Shown: positions 16,743-26,638, counted from the stretch's first letter. The stretch is 64,000 nt of DNA from Pseudomonas antarctica (GCF_001647715.1 NZ_CP015600.1:2728001-2792000); one strand, 5' to 3'. Notes: a model not told the origin generated them from the sequence alone. Made by a program: numbers and translations.

Positions 16743-17533
16743 AGCGCTCTTCGCTGTTTGTGATTCAACTGCTGTTTACCCTGCTGGTGTGCGCCTTCAT
16801 GTTGGTGCCGGTGGTGATGTCATTGTTGGCCGGGTTGACGCGCAACTTCTTTGTCGGCCTGTCCAGTGGGTTGACCTTCGACTGGCTGATCCAGGTGTGG
16901 CAGGCCTATTCGCCGACCGTGTGGCTGTCACTGCAATTGGCCCTGGCCTGCGCGGTATGCGTCTGCGTGATCGGCGTACCTGCGGCCTATGCCCTTGTGC
17001 GGATGAACAACCGCTTCAGTCGCGCCTTCGAAGAACTGATGGTGCTGCCGGTGGCAATGCCGGGGTTGGCCAGTGCGTTGGCGTTGCTGCTGACCTACGG
17101 CCAGTTCGGCACGTTTCGCAGCAGTTGGTTGTTCATCCTCGTCGGCCACGTGCTGTTCACCTTGCCGTTTCTGGTGCGCCCGGTGATGGCCGTGATGCAA
17201 CGCCAGCAACTGCCGGTGCTGGAGGAGGCGGCGGCGAGCCTCGGCGCAGGGCCGATCAAGCGCTTCTTCAGCGTGGTAGTACCGAACTGCCGGGCGGGGA
17301 TTCTCGCCGGCGTGCTGATGGTGGTGACCCTGAGCCTGGGTGAATTCAACCTGACGTGGATGCTGCATACACCCATGACCAAAACGCTGCCCGTAGGCCT
17401 GGCCGACAGCTACGCCTCGGCCCGCCTGGAAATCGCCAGCGCCTACACCCTTATCTTTTTGCTGATGATCGTGCCGCTGCTGATTGCGCTGCAGGCCATC
17501 AGTGCTCGTTTGTCCCGTGGAGAGCGTCGATGA
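16739..17533 (+). CDS. ABC transporter permease
   Basis: The 264-residue protein starts at GTG 16739 (MKRSSLFVIQLLFTLLVCA). It has six predicted spans and an EAA loop (LEEAAASLGAGPIKRFFSVVVP). It is the partner of the preceding permease; both are of the Fe3+/polyamine/phosphonate permease type. It overlaps the ATPase start by 4 nt. Confidence 0.9.
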   Translation: MKRSSLFVIQLLFTLLVCAFMLVPVVMSLLAGLTRNFFVGLSSGLTFDWLIQVWQAYSPTVWLSLQLALACAVCVCVIGVPAAYALVRMNNRFSRAFEELMVLPVAMPGLASALALLLTYGQFGTFRSSWLFILVGHVLFTLPFLVRPVMAVMQRQQLPVLEEAAASLGAGPIKRFFSVVVPNCRAGILAGVLMVVTLSLGEFNLTWMLHTPMTKTLPVGLADSYASARLEIASAYTLIFLLMIVPLLIALQAISARLSRGERR

Positions 17534-18561
17534 CCGCTATCACTATCCGGTTACAGGGCTGTCGCAAGGCATTCGCCGACGGCACCGTGGCCGTGCATGA
17601 CCTGAATTTGACTGTCGAGGGCGGTGAAACCCTGGCCATTCTCGGCCCGTCCGGCTGTGGCAAAACCACGACCCTGCGCCTGATTGCCGGCCTGGAGCGC
17701 CCGGACGTGGGCCAGGTGTTTTTCGGCGATCAAGACGTCACCCGCCTGCCCATCGAGCGTCGCGATGTGGGCATGGTGTTCCAGAACTACGCGCTGTTTC
17801 CTAACCTGGATGTGGCCGGCAACATCGTCTACGGCTTGAAGATTCGCGGTGTGTCGGCGCCGGCGCGCAACAAGCGCTGTGAAGAGTTGCTGGAACTGGT
17901 GGGCTTGCAGCACCACGGCAAGCGCAGCATCCATGAACTCTCGGGGGGGCAGCGTCAGCGCGTGGCCCTGGCTCGGGCGCTGGCTCCGCGGCCTAAAGTG
18001 CTGTTGCTGGATGAACCCCTGGCCGCCCTCGATGCGCAATTGCGCGAGCGGTTGCGCAGTGAGTTGGACCAACTGCTGCGCGGGCTCGGCATCACCTCGG
18101 TATTTGTCACCCACGATCAGGGCGAAGCCATGGCCCTGGGCGACCGCATCCTGGTGATGGAGCAGGGGCGTGTAGCGCAACTGGCCAGCCCACGGCAGAT
18201 CTATCAGCAACCGGCCAACGCCTTCGTCGCCGGTTTCGTCGGCAATCTCAATGCCTTCGTGGTACTCGACCGCACCGCCCATGGCCTGAAAGTCTGCGGC
18301 GGTGAGCTGCCGTGGCACGCCGCCGACCGCCCCGGCACCGTGTACTGCCGCCCCGAACACCTGCGCGTGATGGAGGGCGAGGGGCACTTGCACGGCCACC
18401 TGTTGGCGCAGTTCTTCCAGGGGGCACAAAGCCGCCTGTTGGTGGATGTCGGCGGCCCACAACCGCTGCTGGTGGACAGCAGCGACAACCAGTTGCACAG
18501 CGTCGGCGCGCCGATTGCCCTGGCCATTGCGCCGCACATGTTGTTCACCCTGAATGCGTGA
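17530..18561 (+). CDS. ABC transporter ATP-binding protein
   Basis: The 343-residue protein has a complete nucleotide-binding domain: Walker A GPSGCGKTT (residues 39-47), Q-loop FQNYALFP, signature LSGGQRQRVALARAL, Walker B VLLLDEPLAALD and H-loop VTHDQGEA. A C-terminal TOBE-like domain (about residues 240-340) is typical of the polyamine/iron importer class. It energises the uptake system encoded just upstream. ATG 17530 overlaps the previous stop. Confidence 0.93.
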   Translation: MTAITIRLQGCRKAFADGTVAVHDLNLTVEGGETLAILGPSGCGKTTTLRLIAGLERPDVGQVFFGDQDVTRLPIERRDVGMVFQNYALFPNLDVAGNIVYGLKIRGVSAPARNKRCEELLELVGLQHHGKRSIHELSGGQRQRVALARALAPRPKVLLLDEPLAALDAQLRERLRSELDQLLRGLGITSVFVTHDQGEAMALGDRILVMEQGRVAQLASPRQIYQQPANAFVAGFVGNLNAFVVLDRTAHGLKVCGGELPWHAADRPGTVYCRPEHLRVMEGEGHLHGHLLAQFFQGAQSRLLVDVGGPQPLLVDSSDNQLHSVGAPIALAIAPHMLFTLNA

Positions 18562-18570
18562 GAGCTTATT

Positions 18571-19404
18571 TTGAACCGTCCGTTTGTTGTTGCGCAGATC
18601 AGCGATTTGCACCTTAAAGCCGGCAATCGCTTGACCTATGACGTTGTCGATACCCTGGGCGCGCTGCGCCGTGCCGTCGACCATCTGAACGCCAGCTACC
18701 CCAGGCCCGATATTGTGGTGGTCAGCGGCGATCTGGTGGACTTCGGTCGCGCCGACGAATACGCCGTGCTGCACCCTGAGCTGGCGCGCCTGCAGATGCC
18801 TTGCTACCTGGTGCCCGGCAACCATGACACGCGCGGTCCGTTGCTGGATGCCTTCCGCGATCATGGTTATTTACCCGCTTCGGCAGAGGGCCCTTTGGAT
18901 TGGGTAGTGGACGAACATCCGCTGCGTCTGATCGGCCTCGACTCGACCATTCCCGGTGGCCATGGCGGCCAGTTGCTGGACAGCCAGTTGCAGTGGCTCG
19001 ACGAACAGTTGGCGCTGCGCCCCGCTGCACCGACCTTGCTGATCCTGCATCACCCGCCGTTTATGAGCGGCATTGGCCATATGGACCGCGAAGCCTTTAT
19101 CAACGCCGCCGCTTTGGAGCGCGTCGTTGCCCGCCACCCTCAGGTGGAGCGCCTGTTGTGCGGGCATTTACATCGGCCCATGCAACGGCGTTTTGGCGGT
19201 AGCTTGAGTTGTGTGTGCCCCGGCACTTCCCACCAGATCGTGCTCGACCTGCAAGACGCCGCGCCCGCGCATTTCAACCTGGAGCCGGCGGGTTACCTGC
19301 TGCACCGCTGGGATGAACAGCAGGGGTTGATCAGCCACAACGGCGTGTTCGGGGATTACCCGGGGCCGTATCCGTTTTATGACGCTCATGGATTGATTGA
19401 CTGA
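18571..19404 (+). CDS. Calcineurin-like metallophosphoesterase (CpdA-type)
   Basis: The 277-residue protein starts at TTG 18571 and carries all phosphoesterase blocks: QISDLHLK (D12, H14), VVSGDLVDFG, VPGNHDTRG, ILHHPPF and CGHLHRPM. The family includes the cAMP phosphodiesterase CpdA and phospholipid or nucleotide diesterases. It sits 9 nt after the ATPase gene, so it is probably in the uptake operon, and a role in cleaving an imported phosphodiester is plausible. No signal peptide is present, so it acts in the cytoplasm. Confidence 0.88.
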   Translation: MNRPFVVAQISDLHLKAGNRLTYDVVDTLGALRRAVDHLNASYPRPDIVVVSGDLVDFGRADEYAVLHPELARLQMPCYLVPGNHDTRGPLLDAFRDHGYLPASAEGPLDWVVDEHPLRLIGLDSTIPGGHGGQLLDSQLQWLDEQLALRPAAPTLLILHHPPFMSGIGHMDREAFINAAALERVVARHPQVERLLCGHLHRPMQRRFGGSLSCVCPGTSHQIVLDLQDAAPAHFNLEPAGYLLHRWDEQQGLISHNGVFGDYPGPYPFYDAHGLID

Positions 19405-19541
19405 GGTTTTACGGAGGTTCACTTCACTCAACTAAGTACTTAAACGCTCGTTAGTGCACCGGCCCACTCAAGTGGGGCCGCGTGCTTCCTGCTGCCTTTT
19501 TTTGCGCCCGGAACCTGGATTCCGCGCCGGAGTTCGTCCTG

Positions 19542-20861
19542 ATGAAAGCCACGTTGAATGTATTAAGCGTATTGACCGGCGGTCTGGGCATTGCCCTGAG
19601 CCCTTTGGCGAGCGCTGATTTCCTGAGCGACAGTAAAGCCAACTTGAGCATGCGCAACTTCTACTTCAATAACGACAACCGTGACGGCGCCGCCGCCCCG
19701 TCGAAGACCGAAGAGTGGGGCCAGGCGTTTATCCTCAACTACCAGTCGGGCTTTACCGAAGGCACCGTCGGCTTTGGCCTTGACGCCGTCGGCATGCTCG
19801 GCGTGACCCTCGACAGCGGTGCCGGCCGCCACGTGGGCAGCTCGATGATCCCCAACGATGACGGCAAAGCGGCGGACAGCTGGGCACGTGCTGGCGCGAC
19901 GGCCAAGGCGCGTTTCGCCAAGACCGAGTTGCGCTACGGCTACCTGCGCCCGAACCTGCCGATCCTGGTGAGCAACGATGGCCGCCTGTTACCGCAATCC
20001 TTCGAAGGTGGGCAGGTCACCAGTAAAGACATCGACAACCTGACCCTGATCGGCGGTCAACTGCAACACACCACCGGCCGTGGCTCCAGCGACAGCAGCG
20101 GCCTGGCAGCGGCGGGCGGCACTCGGGAAAGCAATAAATTCAACTACGCCGGTGCCGACTACCAAGTGAACAAGGACCTGCTGGTCCAGTATTACTACGC
20201 CAACCTCGAAGACTATTACCAACAGCACTTCGCCGGTTTGATCCATGTGTTGCCGCTGGGCGACTACGGCTCACTGAAAACCGACCTGCGTTACTTCAAG
20301 ACCACCTCCGACGGCAAAAACAGCAGCGCTGCCGGGCGCGCCGAAGGTTATAAGTTCGGCGGCTATACCAAGAACGGCGACGGCGAAATCGACAACAACA
20401 CCTGGAGTGCCGCCTTCATTTACTCCCTGGGGCCCCATGCGATCACCGCCGGTTACCAGCAAGTCTCCGACGACAGCAACTTTGCCCAACTCAACCAGGG
20501 TGGCCTGGTGAACAAAGGGGAGGGTGGTTCCAGCCTGTACCTGTACACCGACCGTACGGTGCAGACCTTCATCCAGGCCGGTGAGCGTACTGCCTTCGCG
20601 CAATATGCCTACGACTTCGTCGCGCTGGGCCTGCCAGGCCTGAAGGCGTCGGTGATGTATTTGAAGGGCGACCATATCCTCACCACCACCGGCAACAATG
20701 CCAGCGAGTGGGAGCGGGATATCTCCCTGGATTACGTGGTGCAAAGCGGTACATTCAAGAACGTCGGGTTCGGCTGGCGCAATGGTATGTCGCGCAGCGA
20801 CGTGGCGCGCGACCAGGATCAGAATCGGGTGTTTGTGAGTTATTCGATTCCGTTGATGTAG
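19542..20861 (+). CDS. OprD-family outer-membrane porin
   Basis: The 439-residue protein has a signal peptide ending about residue 24 (PLASA). The OprD opening DSKANLSMRNFYFNNDNRDG and the repeated two-step beta-strand pattern to a C-terminal FVSYSIPLM are typical of the family. The start at 19542 (MKATLN) is chosen over the frame start at 19482. It is specific for small anionic or zwitterionic solutes in known relatives. As the last gene of the LacI/ABC/phosphoesterase cluster it is the probable outer-membrane entry for the same substrate. Confidence 0.9.
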   Translation: MKATLNVLSVLTGGLGIALSPLASADFLSDSKANLSMRNFYFNNDNRDGAAAPSKTEEWGQAFILNYQSGFTEGTVGFGLDAVGMLGVTLDSGAGRHVGSSMIPNDDGKAADSWARAGATAKARFAKTELRYGYLRPNLPILVSNDGRLLPQSFEGGQVTSKDIDNLTLIGGQLQHTTGRGSSDSSGLAAAGGTRESNKFNYAGADYQVNKDLLVQYYYANLEDYYQQHFAGLIHVLPLGDYGSLKTDLRYFKTTSDGKNSSAAGRAEGYKFGGYTKNGDGEIDNNTWSAAFIYSLGPHAITAGYQQVSDDSNFAQLNQGGLVNKGEGGSSLYLYTDRTVQTFIQAGERTAFAQYAYDFVALGLPGLKASVMYLKGDHILTTTGNNASEWERDISLDYVVQSGTFKNVGFGWRNGMSRSDVARDQDQNRVFVSYSIPLM

Positions 20862-20874
20862 GTGACAGACGCAC

Positions 20875-20901
20875 CGCGCCTCAAGGCTCTTTTGAGGCGC
20901 G
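20875..20901. terminator. Hairpin at convergent gene ends
   Basis: A 10-bp stem CGCGCCTCAA/TTGAGGCGCG with a 7-nt loop overlaps the 3' end of the GNAT gene and lies 14 nt after the porin stop. It is a plausible terminator for the porin transcript, though the U-tract is short. Confidence 0.6.
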
Positions 20902-21363
20902 TGCTTTCAAGGGCGTGAGTGATTTTACGTGCGTCGCCTTGTCATCCTCGATGGGTTGAAAACCGCAGCGCAGATAAAACTGCGTGGCCTTTGGTGTATC
21001 GGTGAACAGGCGCACGGCCTGAAAATGAACCGCTGCGTCGTCCAGCAGCTGTTCTACCAGGGCCTTTGCGATACGACGGCCTCGCATCGCGGGCGCCACG
21101 TATACCCGGCGCAGTCGACCGATTCCCGGGCCGGCGTATGGGTCGCAGGACATGCCGCCGACGGCAATCAACTGGCCGTGACGAAAGACGCCCAACAGGC
21201 ACTCACCGGGTTGATCAAATCGATTGGAGCGGTTTTCCCATTCGGTGATAAGCCGCGTCAGGAACCGGAAACCTTCGGCAACGGCCTGCGCTTCCAGTAC
21301 GTGGATCTGCTGGGGGAGTTCGCCCAGCGTGTGTATCGCAACGTCTTCGCTGGCCTGTATCAC
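20881..21363 (-). CDS. GNAT-family N-acetyltransferase
   Basis: The 160-residue protein has the acetyl-CoA-binding motif A (RLRRVYVAPAMRGRRIAKALVEQLL, about residues 82-106) and motif B (FYLRCGFQPIED). The start is GTG 21363 with GGGGA about 9 nt upstream. The acceptor substrate is unknown; the length and C-terminal pattern resemble small-molecule acetyltransferases. Confidence 0.85.
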   Translation of the reverse strand: MIQASEDVAIHTLGELPQQIHVLEAQAVAEGFRFLTRLITEWENRSNRFDQPGECLLGVFRHGQLIAVGGMSCDPYAGPGIGRLRRVYVAPAMRGRRIAKALVEQLLDDAAVHFQAVRLFTDTPKATQFYLRCGFQPIEDDKATHVKSLTPLKARASKEP

Positions 21364-21457
21364 TCATATTCCCCGCTAAATCAGACGGCCTTGGGCTCAG
21401 CGCAACAGGAAACTGTGGTGAGTCAACCGCTCGCCACAGTGGATTGATTATTCCCGT

Positions 21458-23101
21458 TCACGCCACCCGATTTCTGCCCGCAGCCTTGGCCTCATACAGC
21501 TGCATATCCGCGCGCTTGAGCAGGGCTAAAGAATCCCGGTCCGAAGGCTGGGCGATGCTCACGCCAATACTCACTGTGACTTGGCCCACCGACGGAAATT
21601 TCGCCGCAGCCACGGCGGCCCGGATTTTCTCGGCGACGACGTCCGGGCTGTCGGGCTCTTCAACTTCCGGCAGCAATACCGCGAATTCTTCACCGCCGTA
21701 GCGCGCGACAAAGTCGGTGGCGCGGGTGTTGCTCTCGATCAGCGTCGCCAGTTGGCATAACACGTCATCGCCTACCGCGTGGCCGTAGGTGTCGTTGACG
21801 CGCTTGAAGTAGTCTGCGTCGATCAGCAGCAGGGCGAAGGTGCGGCCGGTGCGTTGGAACAGCAGGCTGTTCTCGGCGAGTTTCTCATCGAAGCGGCGGC
21901 GGTTGTAGACACCGGTGAGCGCGTCGTGTGTGGCCAGGCTCAAGAGGTCGGCATTGGCTTGGGTGAGGTCGGCGGTGCGCTGGGCGACCGTGGCCTCCAG
22001 GGAGGCGTTGGCTTCCTGCAGTTCGCGCTCTTTGGCGAGCAGCGATTGGGTCATGCTGCTGATGGACCGGCCCAGTTGGGCGATTTCCAGCACCGAATGT
22101 TCCTGCGGGAAGACGGCGCCGGGCTGTTGGTCCTGCACTTGCTTGGCTGACTTGGCCAGGCGCTCGATGGGACGGCTGAGTGATGATGCGATGTAGTAAG
22201 CGGCAAGTACGAAGATAATTGCTGCGAGTAACCCCAGTAGCAGCAATTTGTAGAGCAGGGTGTGCGCCGGTTGCAGCGCGACGTCCAACGGTTGGCGCAC
22301 CATGATGTACCAGGTCATTTTGGCATTCGTCGGGCTTGGGACCGCGACCGAGGCGGTGACATAGCCGTTGCCCGTGGACCAGCCGGAGGTCGTGAGCAAT
22401 GAGTCGGGCGGCATGTGCTCGCCTGCGAGCAATTCGGGGTAAAGCACCTTGCCATCGACGTCGACAATCAGCGCCTCGATATCGGGGATGGCATCCTTTT
22501 GCATCACGGCGGAATCGACGATCTGGGTAACCCAGCTCCAGTGGGCATGGGCGCCCAGCACGGCTATCGTTTCACCTTCAGCATTGCGAATCGGCGCAGC
22601 GAAATCGATAAAGCGCAGCGGCTCGCCATTCGCAGCACCGGGTAGTAGCTTGGCGAGCAAGACGGCTTCGTGGGGGTCGCCGGTGTACTCGGCGTGCATG
22701 CCTGCCTGAAACCACGGCCGCTGTTGCACCGATTGATTGACCAGCAGCCCGTTGACCGCCTGTCGCACACGCCCGTCGGCGTCTGCAACGCCCATCCACG
22801 CATACTCCGCGCGCGATTGGGTGCGCAGCTCCATCAAGGTCAGGATATCCGGCGCGTCCAGGTTGCCCCTGCGCATGATCGGTGCCTTACTCAACAACGA
22901 CACTTCCAGCTGGCGTTCGCGCAGTTGCACAGCCAATAGCGCGGCCGTCGAGCGGGCCGTGCTGAGCAGCGTATTGCCACTGGCCTGCTTCATCTGCTCT
23001 GTGGCGATTTGACCGACATAGAAGCCCACGCTGAGCAGCGTGAGCAATGACAAGCCGGCAAACCAAAGGGTCAGATGACTGCGCAGGCTGGCTTTGATCA
23101 T
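21458..23101 (-). CDS. Membrane diguanylate cyclase with dCache sensor
   Basis: The 547-residue protein has an N-terminal membrane span, a large periplasmic Cache-type sensor (about residues 35-275), a second span, a HAMP segment (about residues 300-355), a short coiled coil (LQEANASLEATVAQRTADLTQ) and a C-terminal GGDEF domain. The active motif is GGEEF near residue 470, and an I-site R-A-T-D lies five residues before it, so it should make c-di-GMP and be feedback-inhibited. No EAL domain is present. It is followed by no obvious effector gene. Confidence 0.92.
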   Translation of the reverse strand: MIKASLRSHLTLWFAGLSLLTLLSVGFYVGQIATEQMKQASGNTLLSTARSTAALLAVQLRERQLEVSLLSKAPIMRRGNLDAPDILTLMELRTQSRAEYAWMGVADADGRVRQAVNGLLVNQSVQQRPWFQAGMHAEYTGDPHEAVLLAKLLPGAANGEPLRFIDFAAPIRNAEGETIAVLGAHAHWSWVTQIVDSAVMQKDAIPDIEALIVDVDGKVLYPELLAGEHMPPDSLLTTSGWSTGNGYVTASVAVPSPTNAKMTWYIMVRQPLDVALQPAHTLLYKLLLLGLLAAIIFVLAAYYIASSLSRPIERLAKSAKQVQDQQPGAVFPQEHSVLEIAQLGRSISSMTQSLLAKERELQEANASLEATVAQRTADLTQANADLLSLATHDALTGVYNRRRFDEKLAENSLLFQRTGRTFALLLIDADYFKRVNDTYGHAVGDDVLCQLATLIESNTRATDFVARYGGEEFAVLLPEVEEPDSPDVVAEKIRAAVAAAKFPSVGQVTVSIGVSIAQPSDRDSLALLKRADMQLYEAKAAGRNRVA

Positions 23102-23176
23102 GGGGGCTCATTTTTTAGTGTTTGTTTTGACTCATGTTATGCCCAATGCAAGGGTTACGACCAGCGGTGGATGCGC

Positions 23177-24265
23177 TTATGTGTTGGTCTTCAATTTGGT
23201 CCACAAACGCGTAGCCAATCGTGCAATCGCCGGGGGCAAGTCTTCGACGATAAACAACTTGTCCATCACACCTTTCGGCGGATAGATCGCCAGGTCCTGC
23301 TTCACCGCAGGCGTCAGAAATTCATCTGCCGCGCTATTGGGGTTGGCGTAGTGGATGCTGTTGCTGATGTTGGCGATCACCTTGGGGTCGAGCAGATAAT
23401 TCATATAAGTGTAGGCGTTCTTTTCATGGGGGGCGGCTTTGGGCATCACCACCATGTCCATCCAGAGCGTCGAGCCTTCCTCAGGGATGGAGTAGGCGAT
23501 CTCGATACCGTTTTTGGCTTCCTTCGCGCTGGTGGCCGCTTGCACGATGTCGCCGTTGAAACCGATCACCGCGCAGATATTGCCGTTGGCCAGGTCGCTG
23601 ATGTACTTGGAGGCGTGGAAGTACTGGATGTAAGGACGGATCTTTAACAATGCCTGCTCGGCCTGTTTATAGTCGCCGGGTTCATGGCTGTGGTGGGGCA
23701 GCCCGAGGTAGTTGAGGGTGATGGGCAGTATCTGCGTGGGGTTGTCGATGATCGCTACCCCGCAGGTGCTGAGTTTTTTGATCGTGTCGACATCAAAAAA
23801 CATCTTCCACGAGTGGGTGACGTCGGTGTTGCCAAAGATCGCCTTGATCTTCTCGACGTTGTAGCCGATGCCGGCGGTGCCCCACATATACGGGAAACCG
23901 TACTGGTTGCCCGGGTCGTTGACCTCAAGTTTTTTCATCAGCAGCGGGTCGAGGTTTTTCCAGTTGGGTAACTGGCTGCGGTCCAGCTTCTGGATCGCTG
24001 CGGCCTTGATCAACCTCGACAGGAAATGGTTGGAAGGGCTGACCACGTCATAGCCGGTATTGCCGGTCATCAACTTGGATTCGAGCACTTCGTTGCTGTC
24101 ATGAATGTCGTAGGTGGCCTTGATACCGGTGGCCTGGGTAAAGCGGGTGAGGGTGTCGTCGGCGATATAGCCGTTCCAGTTGGAGATATTGACCTCTTCG
24201 GCGGCATAGCCGGCCGCCGAAAACGCACCGAACATCACGGCCACGGACAATTGCTTGATGTGCAT
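23177..24265 (-). CDS. Polyamine-type periplasmic binding protein (PotF/SpuD-like)
   Basis: The 362-residue protein has a signal peptide (MHIKQLSVAVMFGAFSAAGYA) and the PotF opening EEVNISNWNGYIADDTL, then the polyamine-binding segments YDVVSPSNHFL, WGTAGIGYN and EGSTLWMDMVVMP. The predicted ligand is putrescine or a related diamine. The start at 24265 is chosen over the frame start at 24382 because of the signal peptide. It lies 19 nt after the PuuB-like oxidase stop, so the two are probably cotranscribed. No permease or ATPase gene is nearby. Confidence 0.88.
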   Translation of the reverse strand: MHIKQLSVAVMFGAFSAAGYAAEEVNISNWNGYIADDTLTRFTQATGIKATYDIHDSNEVLESKLMTGNTGYDVVSPSNHFLSRLIKAAAIQKLDRSQLPNWKNLDPLLMKKLEVNDPGNQYGFPYMWGTAGIGYNVEKIKAIFGNTDVTHSWKMFFDVDTIKKLSTCGVAIIDNPTQILPITLNYLGLPHHSHEPGDYKQAEQALLKIRPYIQYFHASKYISDLANGNICAVIGFNGDIVQAATSAKEAKNGIEIAYSIPEEGSTLWMDMVVMPKAAPHEKNAYTYMNYLLDPKVIANISNSIHYANPNSAADEFLTPAVKQDLAIYPPKGVMDKLFIVEDLPPAIARLATRLWTKLKTNT

Positions 24266-24284
24266 TGCATTCACCTTTTTTGTT

Positions 24285-25604
24285 TTAGATTTCGGAACGG
24301 GCACGTACCGCTTCAATACGCATGCGCAGCAGGGCACCGAGGTCAAACAGCGGGCGGGGCGGCAGCCAGCCGGGCTGCGCACGCTGTATGACCGATTGCA
24401 GCAAGGGTGAGCTTGCGCCCGATGCCCACTCCGCCATCAGTCGCCCCCACAACGTGCCGCGCGCCACGCCGGAACCGTTGCAGCCGGCGATGGCAAACAG
24501 GTTGTTTTCGACCTTGGCGAAGTAAGGCTGGCCGGACCGCGACGCGCTGAGGTGGCCGGTCCAGGTGTAGTGGATGTCTTGCTCGGTGAGCCACGGGAAG
24601 CGTCGTTGCAAGCCACGCACATGGTGGTGGCGCCGTTGCAGTAAGTCGCCATTGGACAAGTCACGCGTGCGGTACTCGGCCGTGTTGCGGATCATCACGC
24701 GCCGGTCCGGCGTCAAACGCACGGTGGCGCCGAGTGGCCGCGTTGACAGCACGCCCCAGGGTTCGGCGGCGCATTCTTTTTCCGTCAGCGGGCGGGTGAG
24801 GCTCGCGCTCAGTTCCATGGGGAAGGTGGCGCTGTGGTCCAGGCCGACGCGGGGGATAAAGGCGTTCAGGCACACCAGCACGTGCCGTGCTTCGATACTC
24901 CCGGCCCGGCTGGTCGCGCGAATGGCGCCGTTGCTCATGCGTTCCATACCGGTGATATCGGTGTTTTCAAACAGACTGACCGATGCAGGTAACGCCGCCA
25001 GCAAACCCTTCACATATTTGGCCGGTTGCAGCAGGGCGTTGCCGTTGCCGCACCAGATTCCGGCCTGGTAATGCGCGGTGCCGAGCTTCTGGTGCAGTGC
25101 GTCACCTTGCAGGCCTTGTGCAGAGGCACCGAGGGCGTGCAGGGTGGCAAGTTTGTCGTCGACCTGGTTGAGTTTGTCGGCGTCATGCACGGCAAAGAAG
25201 TAGCCATTGTCGCGAAAGTCGCAGTCGATGCCATGGCGTGTGATGCGCTGGCGCACCTCGTCGCTGGCGGCCCGAGAGATGGCAGTGTCCACCTCGAATC
25301 CTGCGAACCCTGGGCGGCCCAACAACTCGTTTTCAGCCGGGTGTTCATGGGCCACCACAAACCCCGAGTTCCGCGCCGAGGCGCCTTGGGCGGCGTATTG
25401 ACGGTCGACGATCACGATGCGTGCTTCAGGGTGCAGGGCCGCGAGGCTGTGGGCGGCACACAGCCCGGTGATGCCGGCGCCGATCACCAGCCAATCGGCC
25501 TGTTGCGCGCCCTTCAAGGCGTCGCGGGCGGGTAGGGGGGCGGTTTGGGCTATCCAGCCACAGGTATTGTCCACGTTTGCCTCGGCTGCATGCGTTGATT
25601 GCAT
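24285..25604 (-). CDS. FAD-dependent amine oxidoreductase (PuuB/DadA-like)
   Basis: The 439-residue protein has an N-terminal FAD motif WLVIGAGITGLCAAHS (G42-x-G44-x-x-G47). DAO-family segments follow: ASARNSGFVVAHEHP, where PuuB enzymes bind the substrate, and GCNGSGVARGTLWG near the C-terminus. The closest known role is gamma-glutamylputrescine oxidase in putrescine catabolism. Its position before a PotF-like gene and divergent from a LysR gene supports a polyamine link. The exact substrate is inferred. Confidence 0.85.
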   Translation of the reverse strand: MQSTHAAEANVDNTCGWIAQTAPLPARDALKGAQQADWLVIGAGITGLCAAHSLAALHPEARIVIVDRQYAAQGASARNSGFVVAHEHPAENELLGRPGFAGFEVDTAISRAASDEVRQRITRHGIDCDFRDNGYFFAVHDADKLNQVDDKLATLHALGASAQGLQGDALHQKLGTAHYQAGIWCGNGNALLQPAKYVKGLLAALPASVSLFENTDITGMERMSNGAIRATSRAGSIEARHVLVCLNAFIPRVGLDHSATFPMELSASLTRPLTEKECAAEPWGVLSTRPLGATVRLTPDRRVMIRNTAEYRTRDLSNGDLLQRRHHHVRGLQRRFPWLTEQDIHYTWTGHLSASRSGQPYFAKVENNLFAIAGCNGSGVARGTLWGRLMAEWASGASSPLLQSVIQRAQPGWLPPRPLFDLGALLRMRIEAVRARSEI

Positions 25605-25690
25605 GGATGATTTAAGTCGATGGCTGGAATTTATAGGGGGTTGGGTGATACAACCAACGTTATAAAATCATCCAGTTATTCGGAAAGCGC

Positions 25691-26566
25691 ATGGATAAGA
25701 TTCGTCACGTGCCGTCCTTGCAAGGCCTGCAGGCGCTGGTGGAAGTCAGTGACAGCGCCAGCTTCACTCAGGCCGCGCATACGCTGTGCCTGACCCAAAG
25801 CGCGGTCAGTCGCCAAATCCAGCAATTGGAAAGCCATTTCGGCGTGGCGCTGTTCACCCGCACCAGTCGCAGCCTGCGCGTTACTGTCGAAGGCGAGCAA
25901 GTGCTGGCATGTGCTCGCAGTATCCTCGCGCAGCTCAAGGTGCTGGAGGACCGGATTTCGCCGCAGAAACGCCCGTTTCGGATTCGCCTGCACGTGTCGC
26001 TGGCCGTGCGTTGGCTGCTGCCGAAGCTGAGTGATTTCTATCGGCTGCACCCGGACATTTCGCTGGCCATCGAGACCGTCGCCACCGAAGCGGTCGAGCC
26101 TGCCGGCGACAGTGATGCTTACATCCAGTACCTGCCCAAGCCGCCGAGCGATCCGGCGAGCCTGACGTTGTTCGAGGAAAAATTGGTGCCGGTGTGCGCT
26201 CCCGGGCTGGGGCCGCTGACCACACTGGACGACCTGCGCCACATGGCGCTGCTGCACCGTTCGGTGGACAAGCAGGACTGGCGCGTGTGGCTGGCCGCCA
26301 ACGGCGCCGGCGCGCTGGAGGACTACCGCCATATTCCGTTTAACCTCGATGAACTGGCGCTGGACGCCGCCGCCCGTGGGTTGGGTGTGGCGATGACCGA
26401 CCTGACGCTGGCCGTCGAATCCATCGAGCGGGGCGTGCTGGTGGTGCCGTTGGGCGAACCTTTGGAGACCGGCGGGGTGTATGCGCTGTGCCTGCAACCC
26501 ATGGCGGCGTCTCACCCCGGTTGTGCAGTGGTCATGGAGTGGTTTGCACGACAGGCGCAGCGGTGA
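25691..26566 (+). CDS. LysR-family transcriptional regulator (GcvA-like)
   Basis: The 291-residue protein begins with a LysR HTH (LQGLQALVEVSDSASFTQAAHTLCLTQSAVSRQIQQLE, about residues 10-48) and a C-terminal effector domain of the GcvA type. It is divergent from the oxidase/PotF-like pair across an 86-bp gap and most likely controls it; that is the usual LysR arrangement. Confidence 0.9.
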   Translation: MDKIRHVPSLQGLQALVEVSDSASFTQAAHTLCLTQSAVSRQIQQLESHFGVALFTRTSRSLRVTVEGEQVLACARSILAQLKVLEDRISPQKRPFRIRLHVSLAVRWLLPKLSDFYRLHPDISLAIETVATEAVEPAGDSDAYIQYLPKPPSDPASLTLFEEKLVPVCAPGLGPLTTLDDLRHMALLHRSVDKQDWRVWLAANGAGALEDYRHIPFNLDELALDAAARGLGVAMTDLTLAVESIERGVLVVPLGEPLETGGVYALCLQPMAASHPGCAVVMEWFARQAQR

Positions 26567-26638
26567 ACCACAAACGTACAAGATTCAGCGCAAACCGCCT
26601 CGGTAGACTCGCCGCACTTCTTCTACGGCAGGTTCTCC

